The translations under genes and the position numbers were made by a program. A DNA stretch of 64,000 nucleotides from JAGWBJ01 sp034423015 (GTDB lineage: Bacteria; Chloroflexota; Dehalococcoidia; Lucifugimonadales; JAGWBF01), in the NCBI GenBank assembly GCA_034423015.1, contig DAOUJG010000013.1:1-64000 (forward strand). The letters are read 5' to 3'. Under the pieces are notes generated by a model. That model did not search any database, was not told the DNA's origin, and saw nothing but the letters and a program-made list of their open reading frames with translations. Positions 49,475-57,951 of this stretch are shown piece after piece (the first letter of the stretch is position 1; the number at the start of each line of letters is the position of its first letter).

Positions 49475-50026
49475 TTATGCGCTTGCCTCGATCGCCCCCT
49501 GCTGCAACCTCTTGCCCATCTCGGCCAACCGGGTCCGGGTGCTGCCGTCTATGAGCCGGTCTCCTACGCGTATGACCAGGCCTCCCAGGATGGAGGGGTC
49601 CACGCGGGTCTCCATGACCACTTCTTTGTGGATCAGCCCCGAGATGAACTCGGATATGCTCTTCTGCTCCGAGTCCTCCAGGGGCACGGCCGACGAGACC
49701 TGCACCTGCTCCCTGCCCATGTGGGCGTCCAGCAAGCGGCGGTAGCCCTTCTCCACCTCTGGGACCAGCTCGGTCAGGCCCCTGTCTACCAGAACGCAGA
49801 GGAGGTTCCTCAGCAGCGGGTCGATGTCCGGGAGGGCCTCCTCGATGGTGCGGACCTTCTGGGGCATGGTCACCTTGGCGTGCTCCAGGAACCCGAACAT
49901 ATCCGGGTTCTCCATGGCCCGGCACAGGGCGCCGAGGTCCTCAGCCCACTGGTCCAAGCGCTCCTGTTCCAAGGCGAGGTCGAATACCGCCTGGGCGTAC
50001 CTTTTGGCTGATGCGCTATCGGGCAT
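49475..50026 (-). CDS. atpH: ATP synthase F1 delta subunit
   Basis: The 183-aa protein has the delta OSCP-like N-domain, SASAKRYAQAVFDLALEQERLDQW, and a C-terminal SSAVPLEDSEQKSISEFI beta region ending VGDRLIDGSTRTRLAEMGKRL. It links the peripheral b stalk to F1. It is 6 nt from atpF. Confidence 0.92.
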   Translation of the reverse strand: MPDSASAKRYAQAVFDLALEQERLDQWAEDLGALCRAMENPDMFGFLEHAKVTMPQKVRTIEEALPDIDPLLRNLLCVLVDRGLTELVPEVEKGYRRLLDAHMGREQVQVSSAVPLEDSEQKSISEFISGLIHKEVVMETRVDPSILGGLVIRVGDRLIDGSTRTRLAEMGKRLQQGAIEASA

Positions 50027-50032
50027 ACCTTG

Positions 50033-50536
50033 CTAGCCCCGGCGAAGGGTCTCGCCCTCCTCCAGCACCCGGGCGATGAGGTCGGTGTGGGCGTCCCGGT
50101 CCAGGGACCGCTCGATGACCTTCTCGGCGGTGGATATGGCCAGGTCGGCGAAGTGGGCCCTCACCTCCCGGACGGCGGCGTCACGCTCTCTCTGGATGTC
50201 CTCCCTGGCCCTGGCGACGAACGCCTCCGCTTCTTGCCGGGCCTTCTCCTGCTCGTCTGTGCGATACTTGTCGGCAAGCTCCCTGGCCTGGTCGATGAGC
50301 TTCTGCCCCTCGGCCCTCGCTTCAGCGAGCTGCCTCTGGGTATCGGCCTGGGACCGGTCGGCCTCCTCCCGAGCCCGCTCCGCCGCCTCAAGGCTCTCCC
50401 TGATCCGCTCCGACCGCTGATCCATTATCCGCAGGATCGGCTTGTAGGCGAACATATACAGGATCACCAACAGGATGACGAAGTTGACTAGGAACGCTAT
50501 CAAGCTTGGGAGATTCAGTCCTAGATCACCCATCAC
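50033..50536 (-). CDS. atpF: ATP synthase Fo b subunit
   Basis: The 167-aa protein has one N-terminal membrane helix (about 13-30, FLVNFVILLVILYMFAY) followed by a long charged coiled coil rich in Glu, Ala and Arg. It forms the peripheral stalk. Only one b-type gene is present, so it is presumably a homodimer. Confidence 0.92.
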   Translation of the reverse strand: MMGDLGLNLPSLIAFLVNFVILLVILYMFAYKPILRIMDQRSERIRESLEAAERAREEADRSQADTQRQLAEARAEGQKLIDQARELADKYRTDEQEKARQEAEAFVARAREDIQRERDAAVREVRAHFADLAISTAEKVIERSLDRDAHTDLIARVLEEGETLRRG

Positions 50537-50599
50537 CTAGCTCCAAACCGGAATTTGCCGTCATGCAAAAGGACCACGCCCTTGGAATGCGAGCAGTCC

Positions 50600-50887
50600 C
50601 TAAAACACGAACAAGAGAATAGCCGCAACGACCAGGGCGTAGATGCCCAGCGCTTCCGCGAAGGCAATCGCCAGGATCATGTTGGTCAAAATCGGCCCCC
50701 GCGCCTCCGGATTGCGCCCGATGGCGTTCATGGCTGCGCTGCCAAGGATGCCGATACCGATACCAGGCCCCAGGACACCCAGGCCGATGGCGAGGCCGGC
50801 GGCCAAAGCCTTGACCGAGGTATCGCTGAGAATCTCTTCTTGGGCAGCTAGCGCGGAAGCCACGGACATAAGGATATCTACAGGCAT
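50600..50887 (-). CDS. atpE: ATP synthase Fo c subunit
   Basis: The 95-aa hairpin of two helices has the polar loop RNPEARG (58-64) and the ion-binding Glu78 in AFAEALGIY. An alanine follows the Glu, with no serine or threonine as in Na+-binding rings, so proton coupling is likely. The N-terminus is about 20 residues longer than in E. coli. GLGVLGPGIGIG is the glycine-rich helix-packing motif. Confidence 0.93.
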   Translation of the reverse strand: MPVDILMSVASALAAQEEILSDTSVKALAAGLAIGLGVLGPGIGIGILGSAAMNAIGRNPEARGPILTNMILAIAFAEALGIYALVVAAILLFVF

Positions 50888-50929
50888 ATTCCCTCCTTTA
50901 ACTGAGTCGGTCTAACGATGTGGCGTGTC

Positions 50930-51955
50930 CTAGTGCTCTTCCTCGTGGGAAGTGATCGCTATTGTAGCAAAGACCAGGGTTAGCCCGGCAAATATGAGAG
51001 CTTGGACCAGGCCCACCAGCAGCTCGAGTCCATAGACGGCAACCGTCGCCACGAAGGGGACGAGGAATGTCGCCATCAGCACCAGGACCTCGCCGGCGGT
51101 CATGTTGCCGAACAGCCTGAAGGTGAAGCTTACCACCCGGACCAGCTCGCTCATCCCCTCCAGGAATCCCACGAAAAGGGTGATGCCCGCCTGGAACAGC
51201 TGTCCCCTCCGGAGGTTGCGGAAGAACTGGCCGACGGGGATGAACTTGGCCAGGTACCTGAAACCCAGCATGCGCAGCCCCCAGTACTCCACGAAGACGA
51301 AGGACACCAGGGCCAGGGCCAGGGGCATGTTCAGGTCGGTGCCAGCCGAGCGCACCAGGTGGGCCGCTATGTCTCCGTCGCCGTCCTTGAACCCCAGGGA
51401 CGGATAGATGGGCAGAAGGGCTATCCACGCGTTGAAGGCCACGAAGAGGAACATGGTGGCGATGATGGGAAAGACCCTCCGGCCCATTTCCCTTCCTATA
51501 ACTCCCTCCACGAACCCCAGCAGCGCCTCGACGGCCATCTCCACCAGGTTTTGCAGCCGGCCGGGCACCATCCTGGCTCGTCTCACGCCTAACAGGAAGA
51601 TGCCCAGCAGCACCAGGGTCGTGACCCAGGCCGACAGCATGGTGTTGGTGACGGCGAAGTCGAACATGCCCAGGGGCGTGAAGTGGTACGGCTTCCCCTT
51701 GCCGCTGGCTTCGTCGCCCGACCCGTGGCCGTCGTCGGCCTTGTTGGGTGCGAAGTTGTGCTCGTTGCGGGCCTCGGCCGGAAATATGGGCTGGGGCGGA
51801 AGGTGGACCTGGGGCTGGGGCAGCAGGGGTTCCTGGTCCTCGCCCCCGAGGACGGCCGTCCCGATGGCCCCCGTGACTAGGCCCGCGACGAACAGGGCCA
51901 GAATGGCCAGGCCGCCCAGTAGCAGGAATCGCCGGGCTCCGGCGCCCGAGGGCAC
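50930..51955 (-). CDS. atpB: ATP synthase Fo a subunit
   Basis: The 341-aa protein is longer than usual. It has an N-terminal membrane helix and a Pro/Gln- and His/Asp-rich linker (about 35-85) ahead of the core. The core has FTPLGMFDFAVTNTM, a VIGREMGRR loop, VSFTFRLFGNMTAGEVLVL with the essential Arg of the FRLFGN motif, and a final VQALIFAGLTLVFATIAI helix. The GTG start shares a base with the upstream stop (TAGTG), showing coupling to the AtpI/AtpZ-like gene. Confidence 0.93.
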   Translation of the reverse strand: MPSGAGARRFLLLGGLAILALFVAGLVTGAIGTAVLGGEDQEPLLPQPQVHLPPQPIFPAEARNEHNFAPNKADDGHGSGDEASGKGKPYHFTPLGMFDFAVTNTMLSAWVTTLVLLGIFLLGVRRARMVPGRLQNLVEMAVEALLGFVEGVIGREMGRRVFPIIATMFLFVAFNAWIALLPIYPSLGFKDGDGDIAAHLVRSAGTDLNMPLALALVSFVFVEYWGLRMLGFRYLAKFIPVGQFFRNLRRGQLFQAGITLFVGFLEGMSELVRVVSFTFRLFGNMTAGEVLVLMATFLVPFVATVAVYGLELLVGLVQALIFAGLTLVFATIAITSHEEEH

Positions 51956-52296
51956 TACCTCTCCCTCCCGCTCGGGGGCCCGTCACTGCCATTGAGGCCC
52001 CCGTCGCTGGCGTCGGAGCCCCCGTCACTGCGGTCGGAGCCCCTGACACCGCCGCCGGAGCCAAGAAGGGGGGACACCATCTTGTAAGTCCCATAAAACG
52101 CCGAGGCACATCCCAAGATTAGACCCACCAACAGAAAGATAACCTTGGTGCCCAGGGCCCCGTCCACCACCACTCCCACCACAATGCCACCTATGATGCA
52201 GAGGGCTATGTAGAACCCCAGCCCCGAAAGTCGCAGGGCCAGCACCCACCATGGCATACCCATCTCAGGCCTAGTGAATCCTATCACTAGTTCCAT
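51955..52296 (-). CDS. AtpI/AtpZ-like membrane protein at the head of the atp operon
   Basis: The protein of up to 113 aa has two membrane helices (about 18-48 and 51-73) with GGIVVGVVVDGALGTK and LGCASAFYGTYKMV, typical of AtpI/AtpZ chaperone or Mg/Ca-uptake proteins encoded ahead of atpB. After about residue 78 it has a low-complexity tail of Gly, Ser and Asp (SDxSDGG repeats). The ATG at 52296 gives the longest form. A promoter-like pair at 52306-52278 would lie inside it, and then the ATG at 52263 (M-G-M-P) would be the real start. Confidence 0.8.
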   Translation of the reverse strand: MELVIGFTRPEMGMPWWVLALRLSGLGFYIALCIIGGIVVGVVVDGALGTKVIFLLVGLILGCASAFYGTYKMVSPLLGSGGGVRGSDRSDGGSDASDGGLNGSDGPPSGRER

Positions 52297-52306
52297 CGGG
52301 CGTCAA
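52278..52306 (-). promoter_or_regulatory. Candidate promoter of the atp operon
   Basis: On the minus strand TTGACG (52306-52301) and TAGGAT (52283-52278) are 17 bp apart, overlapping the first codons of the AtpI-like frame. Confidence 0.4.
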
Positions 52307-52333
52307 CCGATTCTCCCAGGCCGGGAACCCCGC

Positions 52334-52370
52334 AAAAAAAGCCCCCGGCCACGCCTGGCCGGGGGGTCTT
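52334..52370 (-). terminator. Intrinsic terminator after the bifunctional nuclease gene
   Basis: CCCCCGGCCA (52342-52351) pairs perfectly with TGGCCGGGGG (52356-52365) over a 4-nt loop. On the minus strand it is followed by seven T (52340-52334). It ends the nuclease gene ahead of the atp operon. Confidence 0.9.
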
Positions 52371-52402
52371 TCTCGGTTGACTCTGGGCGAGACGAGACTA
52401 CG

Positions 52403-52963
52403 CTATTCCTTCTCCTGCTGCTGCTTGCCGAAGTCCTCCAAGTCCAGGCTGTTGATGAAGTCGGTAAAGGCCGACATCCTGCGGAGCTCTTCCTCCTTCA
52501 CCTCGGGGGACTTGTCGGGCTGGCCCGCCGTGTCCTCGGGCAGCAGGGGCTTCCCCGTCTCCTTGTCCAGGAGGATGCCGGCCTTCTCCAGCACCTGCTC
52601 CTCCACGAAGATGGGCACCTGGACACGCACCGCCAGGGCGATGGCATCGCTGGGGCGGGAGTCCACCTCCAGGCTCTTGCCGTTGACGTTTATGATCACC
52701 TTGGCGTAGAAGGTGTCGCTCTCCAGGTCGTTCACCAGGATGTGATGGACGGCCCCGCCCAGGTTGTCGATGACCGCACGAAGGAGGTCGTGGGTCAGGG
52801 GTCTGGGAACAGAGATGTCCTGCAGCTTGACCGCGATCGCGTCGGCTTCCGCCGGCCCGATCCAGATAGGCAGGTACCGGTCCGATTCCTTTTCCTTCAG
52901 AATCACGACCCGCTGGTAGTTCATCAAGCTCACGCGGATGCTGTCGATTACTACTTCCAGCAT
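52403..52963 (-). CDS. Bifunctional nuclease family protein (DUF151)
   Basis: The 186-aa protein contains the DUF151 core, VVILKEKESDRYLPIWIGPAEADAIAVKLQ near 19-48, and VDSRPSDAIALAVRVQVPIFVEEQVLEKAGI near 101-131. The C-terminal 50 residues are acidic (KEEELRRMSAFTDFINSLDLEDFGKQ). Homologues include Arabidopsis and mycobacterial proteins described as having DNase and RNase activity, though the function in bacteria is unclear. It has its own promoter and terminator, so it is a one-gene unit between the atp operon and the membrane-protein pair. Confidence 0.85.
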   Translation of the reverse strand: MLEVVIDSIRVSLMNYQRVVILKEKESDRYLPIWIGPAEADAIAVKLQDISVPRPLTHDLLRAVIDNLGGAVHHILVNDLESDTFYAKVIINVNGKSLEVDSRPSDAIALAVRVQVPIFVEEQVLEKAGILLDKETGKPLLPEDTAGQPDKSPEVKEEELRRMSAFTDFINSLDLEDFGKQQQEKE

Positions 52964-52992
52964 TGACCGGGGACCCTCCTCTCAGAGGCCCT

Positions 52993-53022
52993 ATTGTAGT
53001 CCCGTGCCAAGAAGGGTGTCAA
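52993..53022 (-). promoter_or_regulatory. Promoter of the bifunctional nuclease gene
   Basis: On the minus strand TTGACA (53022-53017) and TACAAT (52998-52993) are 18 bp apart. The -35 overlaps the last codons of the upstream membrane-protein gene. Confidence 0.7.
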
Positions 53023-55427
53023 CCCGAGCCGTCACTCCCCGGAGACACGTAGGAGAAGAACTTGGAGTCCCACCACTGGTAGTCCAGCCGGCGGAAGAGG
53101 AAGTAGTCCATCGCGTCCTTCCACGACTGCCGGGCGGTCAGGTTGTCTATGATGAACCGGGCATCCTGCTTCAGCTCCGCCGGAGACCACTGCTCCTCTC
53201 TGTTGGCCCCCGGGCGCCGGTACGTGTCCTCGGGGAACCAGAGGAGGTCCTTGAGGGGCCCCGAGGCCTCGTGGCCCTCCAGGTGGCTCCTGTACCGTTT
53301 TGCGTGGCCCTCGATCAGAAGAATGGCCCCGGTGGAGGGCGGCTCGCTCACGGGACTGCACCAGGGCTGGTAGTCCGCGTCGGACTCCGACTTGTAGCAG
53401 CGGAACTCCACCGAGCCCTCCCGCTGGGCCTGTCTCACGTACCAGTTCATCGGGTACCATATCTCGTAGTCCATCTCCACCGCGGGCCGCGCCGCCTCGT
53501 CGGGAATGACTCCCTCCCGCTCCAGGTCGTCCAGTACCTTGACCAGGTCCGCGCTGCCCTGGGCGTAGACGAGCATCTCCACCGGCGTGTCGTCGTAGCT
53601 GTAGGTCACCCTGAACCCGACGAAGGTGCTGAACCCGAGCATGAGGGCGGCCACGCCCAGCGCGGCCAGTGACATGCCCACCCTGGGACGGTTGCGTAGA
53701 AGCAGGAAGGACGTTCCGGCCAGCATGGCGGCTATGGCCGCCGCCAGCCCCCAACCCTGCCAGTCCAGGCCGCCCTGGTCCAGCGATCGTCTCAGGAGAT
53801 AGACTCCGGCGATCACGACCAGCGGGGCCAGCCCCAGCATCAGGAGGGAAGGGCTGCGCGCCAGCCGTCTCCAGTCCAGTCGGTCTATGAGATCGCCGAT
53901 GAGCTTGCCCGACAGCAGTATGAAGGGCACGGCGATGTTGACGATGAGCCAGGGCATCTTCTCAGCCGCGACGGTGTAAGCCAGGAGGGTCAGGAGGGCC
54001 CAGAGAGCCAGGACCAGGCCCAGCAGGTCGGCCCTTCGGACGAAGTAGACGATGGCCGCCAGGCCGAAGAGCAGCGGCAGGAACTCGTACAGGGATCCGG
54101 TGACGAAGTGGTAGTACCACGGCTGCCCCCCGCGGGCCACCTCCTGCTGGGCCAGCCAGTAGCCCAGGCCCTGCCAGGACCCGGTGAACGCGCCCCCTAG
54201 CTTGGCGCACAGGGTGTTGAGGGCGGCGCCGGTCTCGGTGGGGCAGTAGCCGTGCGGCTGGACGAACAGGCCGAAGAAGGTGGTGTACAGGGCCGTCCAT
54301 ATCAGGTAGAAGATGGCCGCGCACAGCAGCCATACCCTCCATCGCCACAGCATCCCGATGGCCGCTGAAACCACCAGGGCCCCGGCAAGGACGGCGAAGG
54401 CGATCAGCCAGTCCCGTGCCACGAACCCGTTGGGCAGCGCCAGGAACGCGTAGCAGAGAGCGCCCGCCGCGCCCACCGGCAGCAGCCACGGCGCCCACCT
54501 GCGGCCCCCGCGGGTGACCGCCGCCACACCGGGCAGCGCCACGAAGCTTGCTATCACGAGGGCATCGGCGGCCAAGGGGAGGTCCGCCATGGGAAAGATG
54601 GCGTAGGGCGGAGCCCACAGAGGAAGCCCCACTTCCCCGGTGCCGCCGTCGCTGTTGGCCAGCACCATCCCCAGGCTGTCCTGAAAGATGCTCACGCCCG
54701 CCGCCCACTGGGGCAGCGTCAGCGTGACGATGAGGAGCAGCAGGGCGGGGGCGCGGCCTATCTCGCCCCGCTTGCTCCTGCCCGTCATGGCGGCTACCAG
54801 CTCGGGGAGAGAGATAAGGAGCAGAATGCCGCCGAAGATCACAGCTACGATATAGGCCGTCTCCTTGGTGGCGAACATAAGGGCCAGCACCGCCGAGGCC
54901 ATGTACAGGTAGCGGTCCCTGCCCTCGTGGAGATAGCGCCAGAGCATTATCAGGAGCGCCACCGTCCACACAGACATGATGATCTCGTTCCGCCCGAAGC
55001 GGCTGAAATACAGCAGGGACGGCGACAGGGCAAGAAGCAGGGCAACCACTATGGCGCCGGTGGTCCCCAGGTGTGTCCGGAAGAAGAAGGGCAGGAACAC
55101 CAGCGCCGCGCCGAACAGGACGTAGAGCAGGCGGGCGGTGAAGTCCGTGTCCGAGAACAGCCAGAAGATGGCGGCGGCGAGCTCCACCTGGAAAGGGCCG
55201 TGCATCCAGGGGCTGTGGGAGTAGCCCTCCCCGTTGGCCAGACGCCAGGCGTAGTGGACGTGCAGGCTCTCGTCGTAGTGCATGGTCCGCCCGTCCAGCT
55301 CCCACAGGCGGAGGGCCATTGCACCCAGGGAGATGACCAGGAAGACCGCCGCCTCCCAACCCAGGTCCGGGCGTCGAAGCCGGGGGAGGGAAAGCCGGGT
55401 CAGCGGGAGCTTATCCAGCGTCTGCAC
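53019..55427 (-). CDS. TIGR03663-family membrane protein (glycosyltransferase 39-like)
   Basis: The 802-aa protein has about 12-14 membrane helices and a loop region like PMT/ArnT lipid-linked sugar transferases: LRLWELDGRTMHYDESLHVHYAWRL near 44-68, with the acidic D-E pair expected after the first helix. HGPFQVELAAAIFWLFSD and KETAYIVAVIFGG follow. A large soluble domain of about 200 residues ends the protein. It probably transfers a sugar from a polyprenyl carrier outside the membrane. The neighbouring DUF2298 gene overlaps it by 17 nt, an arrangement known from Chloroflexota and archaea. Confidence 0.78.
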   Translation of the reverse strand: MQTLDKLPLTRLSLPRLRRPDLGWEAAVFLVISLGAMALRLWELDGRTMHYDESLHVHYAWRLANGEGYSHSPWMHGPFQVELAAAIFWLFSDTDFTARLLYVLFGAALVFLPFFFRTHLGTTGAIVVALLLALSPSLLYFSRFGRNEIIMSVWTVALLIMLWRYLHEGRDRYLYMASAVLALMFATKETAYIVAVIFGGILLLISLPELVAAMTGRSKRGEIGRAPALLLLIVTLTLPQWAAGVSIFQDSLGMVLANSDGGTGEVGLPLWAPPYAIFPMADLPLAADALVIASFVALPGVAAVTRGGRRWAPWLLPVGAAGALCYAFLALPNGFVARDWLIAFAVLAGALVVSAAIGMLWRWRVWLLCAAIFYLIWTALYTTFFGLFVQPHGYCPTETGAALNTLCAKLGGAFTGSWQGLGYWLAQQEVARGGQPWYYHFVTGSLYEFLPLLFGLAAIVYFVRRADLLGLVLALWALLTLLAYTVAAEKMPWLIVNIAVPFILLSGKLIGDLIDRLDWRRLARSPSLLMLGLAPLVVIAGVYLLRRSLDQGGLDWQGWGLAAAIAAMLAGTSFLLLRNRPRVGMSLAALGVAALMLGFSTFVGFRVTYSYDDTPVEMLVYAQGSADLVKVLDDLEREGVIPDEAARPAVEMDYEIWYPMNWYVRQAQREGSVEFRCYKSESDADYQPWCSPVSEPPSTGAILLIEGHAKRYRSHLEGHEASGPLKDLLWFPEDTYRRPGANREEQWSPAELKQDARFIIDNLTARQSWKDAMDYFLFRRLDYQWWDSKFFSYVSPGSDGSG

Positions 55428-57840
55428 GGTGCGTCTTCACCAGGCCTGGGGACTGGGTTTGCGCCCTCTGGTATATGACAACTTCCGGGCTGCGGAACAC
55501 GGGCGTCAGGAACGAGTGGAAGGTCCCGAACCGGTCGGGCCCGTAGCGGGCCCTCTCCCGGGCGCCGACGTAGACGTACCGGACGTCGTAGGTCTCCAGC
55601 AGGCGGTGCACGGTGGCGGAGTCGTCGGCCGTGTAGATCTGCTCCACGTCCCCTTCCCGTCCGTCGAACTCCCTGGTGGAGCCCCTCCACTGGTGCTCGT
55701 GTCCCGGCCAGCCGAGGATGGTGGGAAGCCCGGTGGACGAGGAGACCCGGCCGTGGTCGGTATAGCTTCCTCCCACCGCCTCCACGATGCGTCCCCGCGG
55801 CGCTTCGTCCCTCAGCCACACTATCGCCTCGTACTCCCCGGGATGGCGCTCTTGTAGGAAGGCCAGACCGTCCAGCGTGGCCTCCCTCGATTGGCCGGCG
55901 CGGTCCAGGGCTGCGCCCACCGGGTAGTAGAGGGACGCGACGGTGAGGGCTCCGACCAGCCCCAGCCAGACCCACGGGGTCATTCTCCTGGCTCCCTCTG
56001 CCAGAGGCGTTAGTCTCGAAAGAGGGCCACGCATCCGGCCCAGGGACGGCAGGGGGTTGGCGTAGCTGTAGTAGAGGCCGTAGGCCGAGACGACCGCCAG
56101 CAACAGCCAGGCCTGGTAGTAGGTCTTGAACACCGTGTTCATGCGTGTGCCGAACAGGTCGACAAGGTAGAAGAGCTCGGCGCCCAGCAGCAGGTAGAAG
56201 GCGATGCCCAGCATCAGCAGCGGGAAGACGGCCGCCGTGCCGTTGCCCTCCTTCATCCTGGAGAGGACCCCGGCCAGGGCCAGGGCAACTATGGACATGC
56301 CAGGCAGAAGTTTGCCCAGGCGGCTGCCCACCGTGCCCAGGGCGTCCGCCGCCCCACCTTCGAAGGGGCTGACGACTATCTTGATGCACGCCCACAGCAC
56401 GAATGGGAACACCGCCACGGCCAGGGCGAACCCCAGAATCCCCATGTTGCGGCGAGTCAGGCTCCCCGAGGACGCCAGCTGGACCAGCACGAAGTACCCC
56501 CCCGCCAGGAGGAACAGCCCCCATATCAGGAAGAAGAAGAAGGGCCGCGTGGCCATGGCGTCGCGGGTCGGCAGTATCCCGGACGCCTGGCTGTCCAGGG
56601 TCATGTAGAAGGGAAGGTACAGCAGCACGGCGCCAACGACCACCGGCGCCATGAAAGACGCGGTGGACAGCAGCGTGGGGGCCACGTTGCCCGACCGGTC
56701 TCCGTAGCTCTTGGCCAGCACCGTGACGGCCAGAATGGCCGCGAAGACCGGCAGGTCCCAGATGTTTATGAAGGCCAGCGCGCCGAGAGACAGGGTGATG
56801 GCCGCCGTCTCCCACGGCCGTTGCAGCAACCACGAGGGCCCTATCCTACTCCGGGAGGCGAGCAGATTCAATGCCAACGCCAGGTTCAGGACTAGGAAGG
56901 GGAGGGAAGACGCGTGGGGGTGTAGGTCTCCCAGCACGAAGCTGAAGAAGGGGAACTCCGTGATGGTGTAGTCCAGGCTGATGCCATCCCTTACCGTATC
57001 TATTACCCTGGTGGCGCGCCACCACCACAGGTGGTCGCCCGGGAACAGGCCTCCCTCGGTAGAGCTGGTTGCCAGCCCCTTGATCGCCACCCACCCCCAG
57101 AAGCCCTCCGACGCCCAGCCCCTGGCCTGTACGAGCTCCAGCACCCCCTCCAGGTTGCTGATCAGCACGAGGAAGACGGGAGCGGCCAGGGCGAAGAGGA
57201 CGGCGCGAAGGGCACCAGACCCAGAGCGGCGTATCAGGTTGTAGACCAGGCTGAAGGCCCCCGCCCCCGCCAGAGCCGGCAGAAGGGCGATGGACAGGTT
57301 GTAGGAGACGTTGGAGGGGATCGAGGTGAGCTTGGTCAGCGTCGCCATTATGAAGTGGCCGAAGTAGTAGTAGCTGATGGAGTGCCCCGACAGCCAGGGG
57401 TCCTCCGGCGGGAAGTATGTGGACTTCAGGATGGCGTTGAGAAAGGCGAAGTCCATGGGCTTTTCGGTATGGTTTATGGCCGGGGTGTGGTAGACGATGG
57501 CGACCCACAGGGCGAACAGGGCCAGGAACACCGCCTCCGCCGCCAGCAGGGGCAGCCTCTCCGCCTTGATGAAGGCGACCAGGTCTGGGAGCCGGCGGCG
57601 CATCAGGCCGTAGGATAGGCCGGCCAGCACGAGGGCGATGCCGATGACGGAGTACTGGGAGTTGGGCAGAATGTGGGCCGTGCCCAGGATCCACAGCAGG
57701 TAGGACACCAGGAGCAGGGCGAGTACCTTGGACAGCACCAGTCCCCGGTCCGGCAGCCGCCGGAACAGGGCATAGGCAAGGGGCAGCATCGCCAGCCCCA
57801 GGAGCTCGACGCTCAGAAGCCAGATGATCGCGTGGTGCAC
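55411..57840 (-). CDS. DUF2298 membrane protein (TIGR03662/Chlor_Arch_YYY)
   Basis: The 809-aa protein has about 14 predicted helices. Motifs include EKPMDFAFLNAILKSTYFPPEDPWLSGHSISYYYFGHFIMATL (about 150-190), where the Y-Y-Y-F-G stretch gives the family its name, and ITEFPFFSFVLGDLHPHASSLPFLVLNLAL. Asp and His residues in extracytoplasmic loops resemble GT-C glycosyltransferases. The C-terminal GWPGHEHQWRGS and LETYDVRYVYVGARERARYG are a soluble domain. It is encoded just ahead of the TIGR03663 gene (17-nt overlap). Function is unproven. Confidence 0.8.
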   Translation of the reverse strand: MHHAIIWLLSVELLGLAMLPLAYALFRRLPDRGLVLSKVLALLLVSYLLWILGTAHILPNSQYSVIGIALVLAGLSYGLMRRRLPDLVAFIKAERLPLLAAEAVFLALFALWVAIVYHTPAINHTEKPMDFAFLNAILKSTYFPPEDPWLSGHSISYYYFGHFIMATLTKLTSIPSNVSYNLSIALLPALAGAGAFSLVYNLIRRSGSGALRAVLFALAAPVFLVLISNLEGVLELVQARGWASEGFWGWVAIKGLATSSTEGGLFPGDHLWWWRATRVIDTVRDGISLDYTITEFPFFSFVLGDLHPHASSLPFLVLNLALALNLLASRSRIGPSWLLQRPWETAAITLSLGALAFINIWDLPVFAAILAVTVLAKSYGDRSGNVAPTLLSTASFMAPVVVGAVLLYLPFYMTLDSQASGILPTRDAMATRPFFFFLIWGLFLLAGGYFVLVQLASSGSLTRRNMGILGFALAVAVFPFVLWACIKIVVSPFEGGAADALGTVGSRLGKLLPGMSIVALALAGVLSRMKEGNGTAAVFPLLMLGIAFYLLLGAELFYLVDLFGTRMNTVFKTYYQAWLLLAVVSAYGLYYSYANPLPSLGRMRGPLSRLTPLAEGARRMTPWVWLGLVGALTVASLYYPVGAALDRAGQSREATLDGLAFLQERHPGEYEAIVWLRDEAPRGRIVEAVGGSYTDHGRVSSSTGLPTILGWPGHEHQWRGSTREFDGREGDVEQIYTADDSATVHRLLETYDVRYVYVGARERARYGPDRFGTFHSFLTPVFRSPEVVIYQRAQTQSPGLVKTHRADAG

Positions 57841-57951
57841 GGACTACCTTGGGCGTACGCCATGGCCTGGATGGTGCATCTTGGAAGACCCTGTCATTTC
57901 CTACGTGCGGACAAGCGGGGCCGGATGCGCTAAGACAGGCGCCGAACGGGC

